DNA from: Microbacterium stercoris
GTDB lineage: Bacteria > Actinomycetota > Actinomycetes > Actinomycetales > Microbacteriaceae
Length of the DNA stretch: 64,000 bases
Direction of reading: 5' to 3'
NCBI RefSeq assembly: GCF_017592545.1
Contig: NZ_JAGFOA010000004.1
Span: forward strand, 310,001-374,000
Part shown: piece by piece, positions 34,460 to 45,426 of the stretch
How positions within the stretch are numbered: the first letter of the stretch is position 1
Layout: every line of letters starts with the position of its first letter
Notes under the pieces: generated by a model
Databases searched by the model: none
What the model saw: only the letters and a program-made list of their open reading frames with translations
What the model was told of the DNA's origin: nothing
Made by a program: the position numbers and the translations under genes

Positions 34460-34488
34460 GGTATAACGCGCTCACCTGTGCGCGTCAT
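34460..34488 (-). promoter_or_regulatory. Promoter of rbpA
   Basis: On the minus strand ATGACG (34483-34488) and TATACC (34460-34465) are 17 bp apart, a good SigA-type match, 25 nt before the rbpA start. The same stretch can also be read as GGATG-N18-GTT, distantly like the SigR/SigH consensus that drives rbpA in Streptomyces; the match is too weak to claim. Confidence 0.55.
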
Positions 34489-34578
34489 CCGAATGGGGGA
34501 CACAGATGCGGCTTTCTCAGTCGAATCCCAGTGAGGGCGGACGCCCCGGCGCGTCTCCGCGCGGATGCCGCGCAGCGC

Positions 34579-35337
34579 TCATCGGGTGAGCGCGTCGAGG
34601 GCCACATCCGCGCGGTCGGTGACGATGCCGTCCACCCCCATCGCAACGAGTTGCCGCATGCGCTCCGGGTCATTCACGGTCCAGACGTGCACCTCGACGC
34701 CCGCTTCGTGCGCCCAGCGCACAAGACGCGGAGTCAGCACCCTGATCCGGCCCTGGCGCTCGGGGATCTGCAGGGCGTCGACCCCGCGAAGCAGACGGAA
34801 GCCGAGCGGGCGCAGGCCCACCGCGGCGGCGGCCACGAGGCGCGTCAACGTGCGCGAGCCGGGGGACGTAGCCGGATGCGACGGAAGCGCGGCCGCGAGG
34901 GCCAGAAGTCGGCGTTCGTCCGAGAAGCTCGTCACGAGCACACGGCCTGCGTGGGGCGCCACCAGACGCCCGACCGGTTCAGCGGCGGCCGCTGCCTTCA
35001 CGTCGAGGTTGAACCTGACATCCGGGAACGACTCGAGGGCCTGCGCGAGCGTGGCGATGCCCCCGCGATCCTCCATCTGAGCCTCGAGCTCTCGGAGCGA
35101 GAGGTCGGCGACAGCGCGGGGATCGCCTGTGACGCGAGAAAGGGTGTCGTCATGGAAGAGCACCACATGGCCGTCAGCCGTGAGATGGCAGTCTGACTCG
35201 ACGTAGGACGCACCCGCCGCATGGGCGGCAGCGATCGCGGCGAAGGAGTTCTCGGCGACGTCCGCTCCCGGGACCGCGAGGCCGCGGTGCGCGAGCACCC
35301 GAGGGTGTTCCGCGCCGAGCAGGTACGGGTGTGTCAC
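34579..35337 (-). CDS. Glycerophosphodiester phosphodiesterase
   Basis: A 252-aa GDPD enzyme that hydrolyses glycerophosphodiesters to glycerol-3-phosphate and an alcohol. Motifs: LAHRGLAVPGADVAENS (catalytic His and Arg, metal Glu), YVESDCHLTADGHVVLFHDDTL with the second catalytic His, and the C-terminal HVWTVNDPERMRQLVAMGVDGIVTD. No signal peptide, so cytoplasmic. It overlaps the SPFH gene by 4 nt (ATGA) and is the last gene of the NfeD-SPFH-GDPD operon, hinting at membrane phospholipid turnover. Confidence 0.94.
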   Translation of the reverse strand: MTHPYLLGAEHPRVLAHRGLAVPGADVAENSFAAIAAAHAAGASYVESDCHLTADGHVVLFHDDTLSRVTGDPRAVADLSLRELEAQMEDRGGIATLAQALESFPDVRFNLDVKAAAAAEPVGRLVAPHAGRVLVTSFSDERRLLALAAALPSHPATSPGSRTLTRLVAAAAVGLRPLGFRLLRGVDALQIPERQGRIRVLTPRLVRWAHEAGVEVHVWTVNDPERMRQLVAMGVDGIVTDRADVALDALTR

Positions 35338-36242
35338 GCGCGTTCGGTCGGCGCAGCCCCGCCCCGCGAGAAGCCGCCGGCGATGCCCTTCAGCGCCTCC
35401 GTGAGCTCACTCGGCACGATCCAGAGCTTGCTCGACTGGCTCTCGGCGATCTTCGGCAGCGTCTGCAGATACTGATAGGCCAGCAGCTTCTCATCGGGCA
35501 TGCCCGCGTGGATCGCGCCGAAGACGTTCTGGATCGCCTCCGACTCGCCCTGTGCGCGCAGCACCGCGGCCTGCTTCTCGCCCTCCGCCTTGAGGATCTC
35601 CGCCTGTCGAGCTCCCTCTGCGACGAGGATCTGTGACTGCTTGTGACCCTCGGCGGACAGGATCGCCGCGCGCCGATCGCGCTCTGCGCGCATCTGCTTC
35701 TCCATCGCGTCGCGCAGCGAGGCGGGCGGATCGATGGCCTTCAGCTCGACACGTCCCACCTTGATGCCCCACTGACCCGTGGCCTCATCGAGGGTCGCGC
35801 TGAGCTTTCCGTTGATGACGTCGCGACTGACGAGGGCCTCCTCGAGGTTCAGACCACCGACCACGTTGCGAAGCGTGGTGATCGACAGCTGCTCGACGGC
35901 GCCGAGGTAGTTCGCGATCTCGTAGGTGGCGGCCCGCGGATCCGTCACCCGGAAGTAGACGACCACATCGACGGCGACCGAGAGGTTGTCCTCCGTGATG
36001 ACCTGCTGGGGCGGGAACGAGACGACCTGCTCACGGAGATCGACCCGCGAGCGCGCACGGTCGATGATCGGGAAGATCAGGTGCGGGCCGCCGTAAAGGG
36101 TGCGGTGGTACTTTCCGAGGCGCTCGATGATGAACGCCTCGCTCTGCGGAACGATGCGGATCGCCTGGACGATGATCGAGATCACGAAGATCACGACCAC
36201 CGCGGCGAGGATCCACAGCAGGATCGGACCGAAGTCCTCCAT
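35334..36242 (-). CDS. SPFH/band 7 (stomatin-like) membrane protein
   Basis: A 302-aa protein with one N-terminal membrane helix (ILLWILAAVVVIFVISIIVQ) followed by the SPFH domain: VPQSEAFIIERLGKYHRTLYGGPHLIFPIIDRARSRVDLREQVVSFPPQQVITEDN. A long charged helix then runs through residues 190-250 (ILSAEGHKQSQILVAEGARQAEILKAEGEKQA). It pairs with NfeD 3 nt upstream; the two families form membrane microdomain complexes in bacteria. The end overlaps the GDPD gene. Confidence 0.94.
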   Translation of the reverse strand: MEDFGPILLWILAAVVVIFVISIIVQAIRIVPQSEAFIIERLGKYHRTLYGGPHLIFPIIDRARSRVDLREQVVSFPPQQVITEDNLSVAVDVVVYFRVTDPRAATYEIANYLGAVEQLSITTLRNVVGGLNLEEALVSRDVINGKLSATLDEATGQWGIKVGRVELKAIDPPASLRDAMEKQMRAERDRRAAILSAEGHKQSQILVAEGARQAEILKAEGEKQAAVLRAQGESEAIQNVFGAIHAGMPDEKLLAYQYLQTLPKIAESQSSKLWIVPSELTEALKGIAGGFSRGGAAPTERA

Positions 36243-36245
36243 GAC

Positions 36246-36725
36246 TCAGACCTCCTGGTTGGGGGCGGCCGGGGTGACCCCGGTGCCGGTGACGATGGCC
36301 GTGGCGCCCTGGATGTCGTCCACGACGACGGGAGTGTGCGGCGGCAGGTCGCGGCCGCCGCTGACGCGTGCGGTCCACTCCTCGCCGTTCGAGAGCTTGA
36401 CGCGGCCGCCGAGCGCAGTCACGGTCGAGATGACGATGCCAGAGAGCCCGATGAGTCCCTCGACGTTGAACCGTTTGGGATCGGAACTCCTGCGCAGCCG
36501 CTTCAACAGGGGCGGCCGCAGCAGCGCCAGCGCGGCGACTGCCGCGACGGCGGCGATCACCACCTGCAGCCAGATCGGCGCACCCGCCACAGCCGCGATG
36601 ATGCCGGAGATGCCGCCGAGGGCGAGCATCAGGAAGGTCATCTCGCCGGCGGCGACCTCGATCGCCAGGAACAGCACGATCAGCACCAGCCAGCCGACCC
36701 ATGCCCATTGTTCGATGAACTCCAT
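36246..36725 (-). CDS. NfeD family membrane protein
   Basis: A 159-aa short NfeD. Three membrane helices occupy residues 8-75 (VGWLVLIVLFLAIEVAAGEMTFL...) and the last 65 residues form the cytoplasmic OB-fold (LIGLSGIVISTVTALGGRVKLSNGEEWTARV...TPVVVDDIQGATAIVTG). ATG at 36725 follows AAGGAGG at good spacing; the open frame to 36779 is not used. Three nucleotides separate it from the SPFH gene, the classic operonic pair. Confidence 0.93.
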   Translation of the reverse strand: MEFIEQWAWVGWLVLIVLFLAIEVAAGEMTFLMLALGGISGIIAAVAGAPIWLQVVIAAVAAVAALALLRPPLLKRLRRSSDPKRFNVEGLIGLSGIVISTVTALGGRVKLSNGEEWTARVSGGRDLPPHTPVVVDDIQGATAIVTGTGVTPAAPNQEV

Positions 36726-36834
36726 GACAGGCCTCCTTCCGCGAAACGTACCACCGGCCGGGGACAAGAGGGCGAACAACGGCGAAGCCGCGACGTTGGA
36801 GCGATCCGACAGAGCCCCGCGACACCGCGTTGGT

Positions 36835-36847
36835 ACTGTCGAACAGT
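36835..36847. promoter_or_regulatory. Inverted repeat between nfeD and SDR genes
   Basis: ACTGT-CGA-ACAGT is a perfect 13-bp inverted repeat about 60 nt upstream of the SDR start in the 182-bp divergent region (36726-36907). It could be an operator for either direction. No adjacent regulator gene suggests its protein. Confidence 0.35.
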
Positions 36848-36907
36848 CCCCAGACGCGGGAGATGTATCCGATCCGCGTCTTCCGAGCGCAACACTCAGG
36901 AGCTCCC

Positions 36908-37702
36908 GTGACCGACGCCCCCTCGCAGCCCATCGCCCCCGGCACCCTGGCGGGCAAGGTCGCCCTCGTCACCGGATCATCGCGCGGCATCGGCGCCGAC
37001 ACGATCCGCTACTTCGCCCAGGCCGGTGCGGACGTCGTCATCAACTTCCGGAACAAGGCTCCCCGCGCCGAGAAGCTGGCGAACGAGGTGCGCGAGCTCG
37101 GTGTGCGGGCTCTCGTCGTCGGCGCCGACCTCACCGACCCCGAGTCGGTCGCGGCGATGTACGCGGCCGCGAAGGCGGAGTTCGGCGGCCTCGACATCCT
37201 CGTCCTCAACGCCTCGGGTGGAATGGAAGCCGGACTCGGCGAGGACTACGCGCTGAAGCTGAACCGCGACGCGCAGGTGAGCGCGCTGCAGTCGGCGCTG
37301 CCGATCCTGAATGAGGGTGCGCGCATCGTGTTCGTCACGAGCCACCAGGCGCACTTCATCCGCACCACACCGACGATGCCGGAGTACCTGCCGGTCGCGC
37401 TCTCGAAGCGCGCGGGCGAGGATGCGCTGCGCGAGCTGATCCCGGCGCTCGAGGAGCAGGGCGTCGGCTTCACCGTGGTCTCGGGCGACATGATCGAGGG
37501 AACCATCACGGCGACCCTGCTCGAGCGCGCGAACCCCGGTGCGATCGAGGCTCGCCGCGAGTCGGCCGGAAAGCTCTACAACGTCGCCGAGTTCGCGGCC
37601 GAGGTGGCCCAGGCGGCCGTCGATCCCGTGCCGGCTGACAACACACGCCTCATCGGCGACGTGTCGGCGTTCGCCACCGAAGACGCTTCTGCCGACGAGT
37701 GA
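36908..37702 (+). CDS. SDR family oxidoreductase (atypical active site)
   Basis: A 264-aa short-chain dehydrogenase-fold protein. The cofactor site VTGSSRGIGADTIRYF is classical, but the NNAG element reads LNASGGME and the usual YxxxK is replaced by YLPVALSKRAGEDAL with a spacing change. Catalysis may therefore differ. GTG at 36908 follows CAGGAG with ideal spacing; the frame extends to 36830 without signals. It is followed by pabA-pabB at 46 nt but probably has its own role. Substrate unknown. Confidence 0.86.
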   Translation: MTDAPSQPIAPGTLAGKVALVTGSSRGIGADTIRYFAQAGADVVINFRNKAPRAEKLANEVRELGVRALVVGADLTDPESVAAMYAAAKAEFGGLDILVLNASGGMEAGLGEDYALKLNRDAQVSALQSALPILNEGARIVFVTSHQAHFIRTTPTMPEYLPVALSKRAGEDALRELIPALEEQGVGFTVVSGDMIEGTITATLLERANPGAIEARRESAGKLYNVAEFAAEVAQAAVDPVPADNTRLIGDVSAFATEDASADE

Positions 37703-37748
37703 CGTCCCGCGGCGCCGGAGCGGAGCCCCGTCACCGCACAATGGACCC

Positions 37749-38321
37749 ATGCCCTCGCACGATGTCGTCGTCGTGGATCACCACGACAGCTACACGGGCA
37801 ATCTCGCGCACCTGATCGCCTCCGTCACGGGCGCGCTGCCGCGCATCGTCGAGCACGACGAGTGCACCGTCGCCGAGGTGCTCGCACACGATTTCATCGT
37901 GCTCTCGCCCGGCCCCGGGCATCCGGACGACCCCCACGACTTCGCCGTCGGACGCGAGGTGCTGCGCGCGGGGGAGAAGCCGGTGCTGGGCGTGTGTCTC
38001 GGCATGCAGGGGATCGTCACGGCCTTCGGCGGTCACGTCGGCCGTGTCGAGCCCGGCCACGGCATCGAGGCGACCGTGCACCACGGGGGCGCCGGCCTCT
38101 TCGCGGGCGTTCCGGACGGGTTCCGGGCGATCCGGTACCACTCGCTCGCGGCGCTCGAGCTCCCGGACGACGTGGTGACCACCGCGACCGACGCCCGGAC
38201 GGGCCTCGTGATGGCGGTTGCGCACCGGGAGCTCCCGATCGCCGGTGTGCAGTTCCACCCCGAGTCGATCCTCACCGAGCATGGAGCGGACGTCGTGCGC
38301 AACTTCCTGGAGCGCGCGTGA
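37749..38321 (+). CDS. pabA: Aminodeoxychorismate synthase, glutamine amidotransferase subunit
   Basis: A 190-aa class I glutaminase supplying ammonia to PabB for folate synthesis. The oxyanion strand HDFIVLSPGPGHPDD, the nucleophile Cys83 in GVCLGMQG, and the His-Glu pair in GVQFHPESI are intact. ATG at 37749 is preceded by a weak ribosome-binding site. Its last four bases overlap the pabB GTG. The same fold serves anthranilate synthase (TrpG), but its partner carries the PabB-specific motif. Confidence 0.92.
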   Translation: MPSHDVVVVDHHDSYTGNLAHLIASVTGALPRIVEHDECTVAEVLAHDFIVLSPGPGHPDDPHDFAVGREVLRAGEKPVLGVCLGMQGIVTAFGGHVGRVEPGHGIEATVHHGGAGLFAGVPDGFRAIRYHSLAALELPDDVVTTATDARTGLVMAVAHRELPIAGVQFHPESILTEHGADVVRNFLERA

Positions 38322-39517
38322 ATCCGCGGATGGCACACGCCGCCACGCGGGGACGGTGCGTCTGGCTGAACGCCGGCGACGGCGGGGCACAGCTCGCCTG
38401 GCTCGAGCCCGACGACGTCTCGCTCACATACGACGCCACGCGTAGGGAGGTGACCCGACACGCATCCGGACGCCGTGACGTCATCGGCGACGACATCTTC
38501 ACGGTGCTCGCCGCCGAGCTCGCCGCCGGCCTCCCCGAGGACCGGTGGTTCGGATATTTCGGGTACGCCGCGCGAACGGATCTGCCCGCGCGCACCGACA
38601 GGGAGCTGCCGGATGCCGTGTGGATGCGCCCCTCGCGGATCGAACGCCTCGACCTGCCCGGCGCATCCCCGTCCGCCGGGGGAGGAGGCCCGCCGGGCTC
38701 GACGCCCGGCTGGTACCGCGCTGCATTCGAGGCGGTGCAGGAGCACCTGCACGCGGGCAACTCGTACGAGGTCAATCTGACCTACCGCGCCCGGGAGCGC
38801 AGCGCGCTTTCGCCGCTCGAGGTGTTCGAGCGCTTGTGGGCCCTCAACCCCGCGCCGTATGCCTCGTATCTCCATCACGACGTGCCCGGAGCGCGCGCAT
38901 TCCTCGCGGGCTCGTCTCCCGAGCGCTTTGCGCGAATCGATGCGATGCGCTCGCTCGAGGCGAAACCCATCAAGGGCACCATGCCGCGCGGCGAGACGAC
39001 AGCGGAGGACGCGGCCGCCGCGGAGCGCCTGCGCACCGACCAGAAGTTCCGATCCGAGAACCTGATGATCGTCGATCTGCTCCGCCACGATCTCGCGCAG
39101 GTGTGCGAGGTCGGATCCGTGCAGGTGCCCTCCCTCATGGCGGTCGAGTCGTATGCATCCGTGCACCAGCTCGTCTCGACGGTGCGCGGCCGTCTGCGTC
39201 CGGAGGTGCGCACGCTCGACGCGCTCCGCGCGCTGTTTCCGGCAGGCTCGATGACGGGCGCGCCCAAGCTGCGCACGATGCAGATCATCGATGAGGTGGA
39301 GCGGACCCCGCGCGGCGCGTACTCGGGCGCTCTCGGATGGATCTCCGCGGACGGGCGCGCCGATCTCGGCGTGATCATCCGAACCGTCATGACCGACGGT
39401 TCAGGCGCCTACACGCTCGGCACCGGCGGCGGCATCACGGTGCAGTCGGACGTCGACGAGGAGTTCGCCGAGTCGCAGTGGAAGGCCGAGCGCCTGCTGC
39501 GGGCACTGCAGGGCTGA
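38318..39517 (+). CDS. pabB: Aminodeoxychorismate synthase, component I
   Basis: A 399-aa chorismate-binding enzyme that makes 4-amino-4-deoxychorismate. The C-terminal domain has SYEVNLTYR, FLAGSSPERF, the diagnostic PIKGTMPR (Lys where anthranilate synthases have Ala), ENLMIVDLLRHDLAQV, LFPAGSMTGAPKLRTMQII and YTLGTGGGI. The N-terminal ~120 residues are short and divergent. The start GTG overlaps pabA's stop (GTGA). No pabC (lyase) is adjacent in the window. Confidence 0.92.
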   Translation: MNPRMAHAATRGRCVWLNAGDGGAQLAWLEPDDVSLTYDATRREVTRHASGRRDVIGDDIFTVLAAELAAGLPEDRWFGYFGYAARTDLPARTDRELPDAVWMRPSRIERLDLPGASPSAGGGGPPGSTPGWYRAAFEAVQEHLHAGNSYEVNLTYRARERSALSPLEVFERLWALNPAPYASYLHHDVPGARAFLAGSSPERFARIDAMRSLEAKPIKGTMPRGETTAEDAAAAERLRTDQKFRSENLMIVDLLRHDLAQVCEVGSVQVPSLMAVESYASVHQLVSTVRGRLRPEVRTLDALRALFPAGSMTGAPKLRTMQIIDEVERTPRGAYSGALGWISADGRADLGVIIRTVMTDGSGAYTLGTGGGITVQSDVDEEFAESQWKAERLLRALQG

Positions 39518-39534
39518 GCCCGATCCTCCCGCCG

Positions 39535-40467
39535 CTAGGCGCCGAAGACCAGCGCCGCCGCGAACACGACCGGAATGCACCCGAACGTCGTGAGGAACAC
39601 GACATCGCGTGCGAGGATCTCGCCGACGCCGTATCGCTGCGCATAGTTGAAGACGTTCTGCGCGCTCGGGAGACTGGCCAGCACCACGACCACGAGCATC
39701 GCGTGGGCGTCGAGCTGGAAGGCAAGGCCGATCAGCCAGGCGGTCACCGGCATCAGCACCAGCTTCATCGCGGTCGAGAGCAGCACGTCGGGCCGGGAGG
39801 CCCGGGTCGTGAGCACCCGCTGGCCGTGCAGCGACATGCCGAAGCTGATGAGCAGCACGGGCACCGCGGCGCCGGCGATGAGCTCGATGGGCGCCACGAC
39901 GATCTCCGGCAGCCGGATCCCGGTCACTGCGACGAGCACACCGAGCGCCGCCCCGATGATCATGGGGTTGCGGAGCGTGCGCATCAGCGCCTTCCGCAGA
40001 CCCCGCCAGCCGGCCGCGCCCCCGCTCGTGACCGTATCGAAGAGCGTGAGAACAGCGGGTGTGAACAGCAGCAGCTGCACGAGGATGACGGGGGCGGCAT
40101 ACGCGCCGCTGCCGAGCAGATAGGTGGCGATCGGGATGCCGATGTTGTTGCCGTTGACGTAGCCGGCGCCGAGCGCGCCGATCACCGTCTCTGTGATGCC
40201 GCGCTTCCATACGAGGCGAGCGATGAGTCCGTACACCAGGAACATGGCGACGGCGGCGAGCATCGACACCGGCAGCAGCGCCGAGAAGAGCAGGCTGAGG
40301 TTCGCGTCGGACAGCACCGCGAACAGCAGAAACGGGTTCAGCACGAAGAACGTGAGTCGGCTGAGGACGTAGCGCGCATGCTCGCCCAGCAGGTCGATGC
40401 GGGCGATGACATAGCCCGTGACGATCGCCAGTCCGACCACCGCGAACCCCGTCAGCACGCCGATCAC
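39535..40467 (-). CDS. AEC family transporter
   Basis: A 310-aa carrier of the auxin efflux carrier family. Ten membrane helices are visible in two groups of five, with the conserved GYVNGNNIGIPIATYLLG helix-break in the first half and SFGMSLHGQ and LASLPSAQNVFNYAQRYG in the second. It begins with GTG at 40467 and converges on pabB. Bacterial members export or import small organic anions such as malate; the substrate here is unknown. Confidence 0.92.
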   Translation of the reverse strand: MIGVLTGFAVVGLAIVTGYVIARIDLLGEHARYVLSRLTFFVLNPFLLFAVLSDANLSLLFSALLPVSMLAAVAMFLVYGLIARLVWKRGITETVIGALGAGYVNGNNIGIPIATYLLGSGAYAAPVILVQLLLFTPAVLTLFDTVTSGGAAGWRGLRKALMRTLRNPMIIGAALGVLVAVTGIRLPEIVVAPIELIAGAAVPVLLISFGMSLHGQRVLTTRASRPDVLLSTAMKLVLMPVTAWLIGLAFQLDAHAMLVVVVLASLPSAQNVFNYAQRYGVGEILARDVVFLTTFGCIPVVFAAALVFGA

Positions 40468-40535
40468 AACGCCACCGCCGGGGGGAGCGTTGTCAAGGCG
40501 GTCACCCTTTCAACCTACGCCCGTAGGCTGGCCCC

Positions 40536-41171
40536 ATGAGCAGCACCACGCCCGTCACGGAGCCTGTCGGCGAGAGCGACCGACCCATCAAGGCCGTCAC
40601 CGTCTTCACCGGATCCGCGTCGGGCGCACACCCCGCGTACGAGCGTGCCGCGGTGGACGTGGGTCAGGCGCTCGCGGCGCGCGGCATCCATGTCGTGTAC
40701 GGCGGCGGGAATGTCGGCCTCATGGGCGCGGTGTCCACCGCCGCGCGAGAGGCAGGCGGCGACGTGCACGGCGTCATGCCGGAGGCGCTCGTCGACAAGG
40801 AGGTCGCCCACCCCAACCTCACGACCTTCGAGATCGTCCCCAACATGCACGCTCGGAAGATGCGGATGGCCGATCTCGCCGACGCCTTCGTCGCGCTTCC
40901 CGGCGGGATCGGCACGCTCGAGGAGTTCTTCGAGGTGTGGACCTGGCTGCAGCTCGGGATCCATCAGAAGCCCGTGGTGGTCTACGACGTGCGCGGCTTC
41001 TGGCGTCCGATGCTCACGATGATCGACCGCATGGTCGAGGAGGGCTTCGTCACGGACGCGTTCCGCGATTCGCTGCTCATCGTCTCCAGTCCTCGAGGCC
41101 TCATCAGCGCCCTCGAGAACTGGACGCCGCCGGCGCCGAAGTTCGCGCCGCACGAGGCACCGCGCGTCTGA
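40536..41171 (+). CDS. LOG family (TIGR00730) Rossmann-fold protein
   Basis: A 211-aa homologue of cytokinin riboside 5'-monophosphate phosphoribohydrolase. The nucleotide-binding GGGNVGLMGAVSTAA, the MHARKMRMADLADAFVALPGGIGTLEEFFEVWTWLQLG block with the catalytic PGGxGTxxE motif and the conserved Arg, and the end QKPVVVYDVRGFW are all present. Bacterial members split nucleoside monophosphates; some make cytokinins. It is followed at 37 nt by the AraC-type gene, probably a separate unit. Confidence 0.92.
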   Translation: MSSTTPVTEPVGESDRPIKAVTVFTGSASGAHPAYERAAVDVGQALAARGIHVVYGGGNVGLMGAVSTAAREAGGDVHGVMPEALVDKEVAHPNLTTFEIVPNMHARKMRMADLADAFVALPGGIGTLEEFFEVWTWLQLGIHQKPVVVYDVRGFWRPMLTMIDRMVEEGFVTDAFRDSLLIVSSPRGLISALENWTPPAPKFAPHEAPRV

Positions 41172-41208
41172 CTCCGCGTTTGTCGGTGGCCGCTGGCAGG
41201 ATCGATCC

Positions 41209-41643
41209 GTGCCCGCCGACGATGCCCGCCTTCGCGATCTCGCTCTGCTGCGGCGCGTGCGCGACCGCATGGATCGCGAGTACGCGCAGCCTCTTGACGT
41301 CGAAGCACTCGCGCGAGGCGTGCACATGTCCGCGGGGCATCTGAGCCGCCAATTCCGGCTCGCCTATGGCGAATCGCCGTACGCGTACCTGATGACGCGC
41401 CGGATCGAACGGGCGATGACGCTGTTGCGCCGTGGCGATCTGTCGGTCACAGAGGTCTGCTTCGCGGTCGGATGCGCGTCGCTCGGCACTTTCAGCACCC
41501 GTTTCACCGAACTCGTCGGGATGACGCCCAGCGAGTACAGACGCGGCGCGGAGACGGGTCTTGAGGGGCTGCCGTCCCTCGTGGTGAAGTCGGTCACAAG
41601 ACCGATCAGGAATCGAGAAGCGACCGCCGGGGGAGGCAAATAG
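41209..41643 (+). CDS. AraC family helix-turn-helix regulator (DNA-binding domain only)
   Basis: A 144-aa protein made of just the two-HTH AraC domain: RVRDRMDREYAQPLDVEALARGVHMSAGHLSRQFRLAYGESPYAYLMTRRIERAMTLLRRGDLSVTEVCFAVGCASLGTFSTRFTELVGMTPSEYR (about residues 15-108). No ligand domain is present; the last 35 residues are basic. It begins with GTG and is followed 1 nt later by the VOC gene and then the UvrA-like gene, so it likely controls that cassette, perhaps in response to a toxic compound. Confidence 0.91.
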   Translation: MPADDARLRDLALLRRVRDRMDREYAQPLDVEALARGVHMSAGHLSRQFRLAYGESPYAYLMTRRIERAMTLLRRGDLSVTEVCFAVGCASLGTFSTRFTELVGMTPSEYRRGAETGLEGLPSLVVKSVTRPIRNREATAGGGK

Positions 41644-41644
41644 C

Positions 41645-42064
41645 GTGACGGACATGAACATCACGATCAACGCCAGTTTCCTGCCCCACACCGATCCGGA
41701 GGCCTCCCTCGCCTTCTATCGGGAGGTGCTCGGGTTCGAGGTGCGCCTCGACGTCGGCGGCGGCGCCATGCGATGGATCACCGTCGGACCCGTCGACCAG
41801 CCTGACACCTCCATCGTGCTCACCCCGCCCGCCCTCGATCCCGGCATCACCGACGACGAGCGCCGTGTCATCCTCGAGATGATGGCCAAGGGCACCTATG
41901 CCGGCATCGTGCTCGCGACGCCGGATGTCGACGCTCTGTTCGAGAGGATCCAGGCCCTGCCTGACGTCGACATCGTGCAGGAGCCGATCGACCAGGACTA
42001 CGGCCTGCGCGACTTCGCCCTCCGAGACCCCGCCGGCAACATGATCCGCGTGCAGCAGCGCTGA
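41645..42064 (+). CDS. VOC family (glyoxalase/bleomycin-resistance-like) protein
   Basis: A 139-aa vicinal-oxygen-chelate fold. Two beta-alpha-beta-beta-beta units are visible: ASFLPHTDPEASLAFYREVLGFEVRLDVG and LATPDVDALFERIQALPDVDIVQEPIDQDYGLRDFALRDPAGNMIRVQQR. GTG at 41645 is 1 nt after the AraC gene; the internal ATG at 41654 is an alternative. Between an AraC regulator and a drug-resistance UvrA paralogue, it may bind or modify the same toxic molecule. Confidence 0.92.
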   Translation: MTDMNITINASFLPHTDPEASLAFYREVLGFEVRLDVGGGAMRWITVGPVDQPDTSIVLTPPALDPGITDDERRVILEMMAKGTYAGIVLATPDVDALFERIQALPDVDIVQEPIDQDYGLRDFALRDPAGNMIRVQQR

Positions 42065-42113
42065 TCCCGTTTTCTCCCCACACCATCCGATCCCTCTCGA
42101 GAAGGAGCAGCCG

Positions 42114-44459
<2,346 letters not shown>

Positions 44460-44567
44460 CACGGATGGCACGCGGCACGCAGGCTCGACGCGCTCTCGTG
44501 CCGCGCGGATCGGGTGGACGTCTGGCAGAGGGACCAGGGGAGTCGCGGACCGTGCGACGATAGGCCG

Positions 44568-44984
44568 GTGACTTCCTGGCGACCGCAGTGGGACGACATT
44601 CCGGCCGCGCTCCTCGACTTCTGGACCGAGCGTCATCTGTGCACCCTGACCACACTGCGTGCCGACGGCCGGCCGCACGTGACCCCCGTCGGTGTGGCAT
44701 TGGACCTGGAGCAGCGCTGCGCGTGGGTCATCACGTCACGTCGGTCGTGGAAGGCCGTTCACGTGCGGAAGGATCCCCGGATCGCGGCCTGCCAGGTCGA
44801 CGGTCGGCACTGGTCCACGCTCGAGGGAACGGCGCGCGTACTGGAAGATGTCGGATCGGTTCGGCGCGCCGAGGCGATGTATGCGGCGCGATACAAGACG
44901 CCCCGGCCCAATCCCGAGCGGGTGGCGCTGAGGATCGAGATCGATCGCTTCGTGCTGTCGCAGAGCCTGTCGTCGGCGATCTGA
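44568..44984 (+). CDS. Pyridoxamine 5'-phosphate oxidase-family (PPOX, split-barrel) protein
   Basis: A 138-aa flavin/F420 split-barrel protein. The core is FWTERHLCTLTTLRADGRPHVTPVGVALDLEQRCAWVITSRRSWKAVHVRKDPRIAACQVDGRHWSTLEGTARVL, the actinobacterial F420-binding PPOX pattern, ending with a YKTPRPNPERVALRIEIDRF strand. GTG at 44568 is chosen as the similarity start; the frame to 44514 has no signals. Which oxidoreductase reaction it performs, and whether it uses F420 or FMN, is not settled. Confidence 0.88.
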   Translation: MTSWRPQWDDIPAALLDFWTERHLCTLTTLRADGRPHVTPVGVALDLEQRCAWVITSRRSWKAVHVRKDPRIAACQVDGRHWSTLEGTARVLEDVGSVRRAEAMYAARYKTPRPNPERVALRIEIDRFVLSQSLSSAI

Positions 44985-45426
44985 GCGGCTGGCTCAGGGG
45001 CCAAGGCTGCACCCATTGCGCCGACGCCTCCTTGCGTCGCATCCGGGAAAGGGCGATATCCTGTGCGCTTTGTTGCGATTTTCTCGGGTGATATTCGCCG
45101 GTTAGGCGAAATTCATTCGCGGTAATGTTGCTCAGCTTGACGGGAACGTGCGTTTACTCTTGCATCGAGAATTGATGCGAGTGCAGTCATCTGGGTGCGG
45201 CGACCGGCGTGGCGCGTCCCTTGCGCTGCCGCGCTGCGGCGGGCATCGCGCGCCACGGGATCAGGGCACCCGGGGTTGCGTAGCCGGCGTCGCACACGCA
45301 AGCACAGGCACTCCGGGCCGCAATTCCGATTCTCGCCCACGGAGACTTTGGACTTCCGCACGGAAAGCTGTTCTGTGCACGTCGTCCTGGCCAATCGGAA
45401 CGGCGCACTTTCTTTAGTGTGTGGCG
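44985..45426. other. 442-nt stretch with no standard gene, with inverted repeats and a possible promoter
   Basis: Codon-position bias is weak here and the first part is AT-richer than the flanks. Inverted repeats are TTCGCC-GGTTA-GGCGAA (45094-45110), GCATC-N7-GATGC (45162-45178) and TTCCG-CA-CGGAA (45354-45365). TTGACG and TTGCAT (45137-45165) are 17 bp apart and could start a transcript; a TAGTGT box (45415-45420) precedes the first small ORF. Longer open frames in this stretch lack codon bias and a ribosome-binding site. It may be a regulatory region, a small RNA or decayed DNA. Confidence 0.45.

Noticed and set aside
45113..45417. Candidate 90-aa ORFs on both strands in the gene-poor stretch
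   Set aside because: No ribosome-binding site, no codon-position bias and Arg/Gly-rich random-looking products.
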